Assembly (NCBI GenBank): GCA_029939085.1
Contig: JAOZTQ010000033.1
Location: 3,859 to 10,181, forward strand
Source of the DNA: Candidatus Nanopelagicales bacterium
Lineage (GTDB): Bacteria; Actinomycetota; Actinomycetes; S36-B12; GCA-2699445
Length of the DNA stretch: 6,323 bases
Reading direction: 5' to 3'
A program made the position numbers and the translations under genes. Of the stretch, positions 5,423-6,323 are shown piece after piece; positions within the stretch are counted from its first letter, which is position 1; every line of letters begins with the position of its first letter. The notes beneath the pieces are model-generated. The model searched no databases. It was not told the origin of the DNA and was given only the letters and a program-made list of their open reading frames with translations.

Positions 5423-6323
5423 CGAGTTCTCCAACCTGAGCAACTATTTCCCCCGTGCTCACATTAGCGACCTGTTCTGATGTGTCGCTGCTCGTCTGCA
5501 GATGCTGCACCACAGCTTCCGCCAGCACTGGACCAATACCGGGAACTTCGCTCAACTCTTCGACAGAGGCCGCTCGAATCCGCTTAACCGATCCCATGCG
5601 GCGTAAAAGTGCCTTGCGTTTCGCCGGACCTAATCCGGGAACACCGTCTAGTGCGCTAGTTCTCGTTCGAGCTGCTCGCTTTTTGCGATGACCAGCTATA
5701 GCGAATCGATGTGCTTCATCACGCAAATGCTGCAGCAGATGTAAGGCATCACTCGATCGCGAAAGTATGATCGGATCGCTGCGACCTGGCAACCAGATTT
5801 CCTCGAGCCGCTTGGCAAGCCCACACACGGCAATATCGTCGATTCCAAGTTCATCTAAGGCTTGTTGAGCAGCGCCTGCCTGGGCCGCGGCGCCGTCTAC
5901 CACCAGTAACTGTGGCGGGTAAGAGAAACTGCGGCGTTTCGTTGGCGCTGCCAAACCTTCATCAAGTTCAAGTTCAACATCGCTTGCCTCCGTTCGCTCT
6001 GTCAGATAGCGCCGGAATCGTCGCCCTACGACTTCAGTCATCGCACCTGTATCAGATTGCGCATTTTCGGCAGTTACGGTGAAACGTCGATAGTCAGAAG
6101 TCCGAGGTAAGCCATCTTCAAAAACGACCATCGACCCGACCGTGTCTTGACCTTGCAAGGTCGAGATGTCGTACCCCTCAACTCGCAAAGGAGCAGATGG
6201 TAAATCCAAAGCCTGCTGTAACTCTTCCATTGCCTTGGCGCGAACCGTCAGGTCCCCAACCCGCTTTCGCTTGTGCAGCATCAATGCTTGGTCGGCGTTC
6301 TTCCCGACAGTTTCCATAAGCGC
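5406..6323 (-). CDS. uvrC: Excinuclease ABC subunit C, C-terminal part (5' end outside window)
   Basis: UvrC makes both incisions around DNA lesions bound by UvrA/UvrB in nucleotide excision repair. The frame is open through the window edge, so the apparent ATG at 6317 is internal; the N-terminal GIY-YIG nuclease and most or all of the UvrB-binding region lie outside. Of the 305 residues present, the RNase H-like nuclease that makes the 5' incision holds the acidic and histidine residues of the family: Asp52 in GYDIS, Asp143 in VVDG and His205 in RDEAHRFAI. Two helix-hairpin-helix units follow (LDGVPGLGPAKRKALL and LSEVPGIGPVLAEAVV, about 225-272), which bind DNA. About 30 acidic, low-complexity residues follow the HhH region. 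The loop after Asp143 is DGAAAQ, where the family usually has DGGxxQ. It ends 17 bases inside rapZ. Confidence 0.97.
   Translation of the reverse strand, partial: ALMETVGKNADQALMLHKRKRVGDLTVRAKAMEELQQALDLPSAPLRVEGYDISTLQGQDTVGSMVVFEDGLPRTSDYRRFTVTAENAQSDTGAMTEVVGRRFRRYLTERTEASDVELELDEGLAAPTKRRSFSYPPQLLVVDGAAAQAGAAQQALDELGIDDIAVCGLAKRLEEIWLPGRSDPIILSRSSDALHLLQHLRDEAHRFAIAGHRKKRAARTRTSALDGVPGLGPAKRKALLRRMGSVKRIRAASVEELSEVPGIGPVLAEAVVQHLQTSSDTSEQVANVSTGEIVAQVGELDDGER
5429..5432 (-). promoter_or_regulatory. Ribosome binding site of rapZ within the end of uvrC
   Basis: Coding-strand GGAG, six bases before the first of two tandem ATG codons (5422-5420, 5419-5417). It favours 5422 over the upstream TTG codons at 5443 and 5434. 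Initiation at the second ATG would remove only one residue. Confidence 0.65.

Noticed and set aside
6315..6317. ATG as the true start of a short protein in place of uvrC
   Set aside because: The frame stays open to the window edge and the sequence upstream and downstream reads as the middle of UvrC, so this methionine is internal.

Overview
The window is a contiguous chromosomal block from an actinobacterium (Actinomycetota). All seven genes lie on the minus strand, so transcription runs from high to low coordinates: uvrC (3' part) > rapZ > yvcK > whiA > gap > pgk > tpiA (5' part). The gene order and protein motifs are typical of the actinobacterial core genome. The combination of WhiA with an Actinobacteria-like WhiA sequence, rapZ/yvcK directly after uvrC, and a downstream gap-pgk-tpiA cluster is the basis for the taxonomic call. 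Counting three 60-base lines gives roughly 53-58% G+C, lower than Streptomyces or Mycobacterium; a moderate-GC lineage is likely, but I cannot name the order from this.

Upper block (3549-6323 plus whiA down to 2578): the C-terminal half of the excinuclease subunit UvrC, the RapZ-family P-loop protein, the YvcK/CuvA protein and the WhiA DNA-binding protein. Each gene overlaps the next (17, 4 and 10 bases), so this is a tightly packed, probably translationally coupled unit.

Lower block (1-2485): the three lower-glycolysis enzymes that interconvert triose phosphates and 3-phosphoglycerate: GAPDH, phosphoglycerate kinase and triosephosphate isomerase. gap and pgk are 12 bases apart, and pgk and tpiA share one base (TGATG). 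The 92-base stretch between whiA and gap (2486-2577) is the only real intergenic region. It holds a weak candidate promoter and a clear imperfect inverted repeat that would form a hairpin at or near the 5' end of a gap transcript. No rho-independent terminator is visible there, so read-through from whiA is also possible.

Functionally the window joins a DNA-repair gene, three genes of a widely conserved module linked in other bacteria to envelope and division control and carbon metabolism, and central glycolysis. No mobile element, CRISPR array, tRNA/rRNA or long non-coding stretch was seen, and no gap between genes reaches 300 bases. I found no new system. The points most worth a second look are a short extra segment in GAPDH, the palindrome upstream of gap, and a few substitutions in otherwise conserved motifs.
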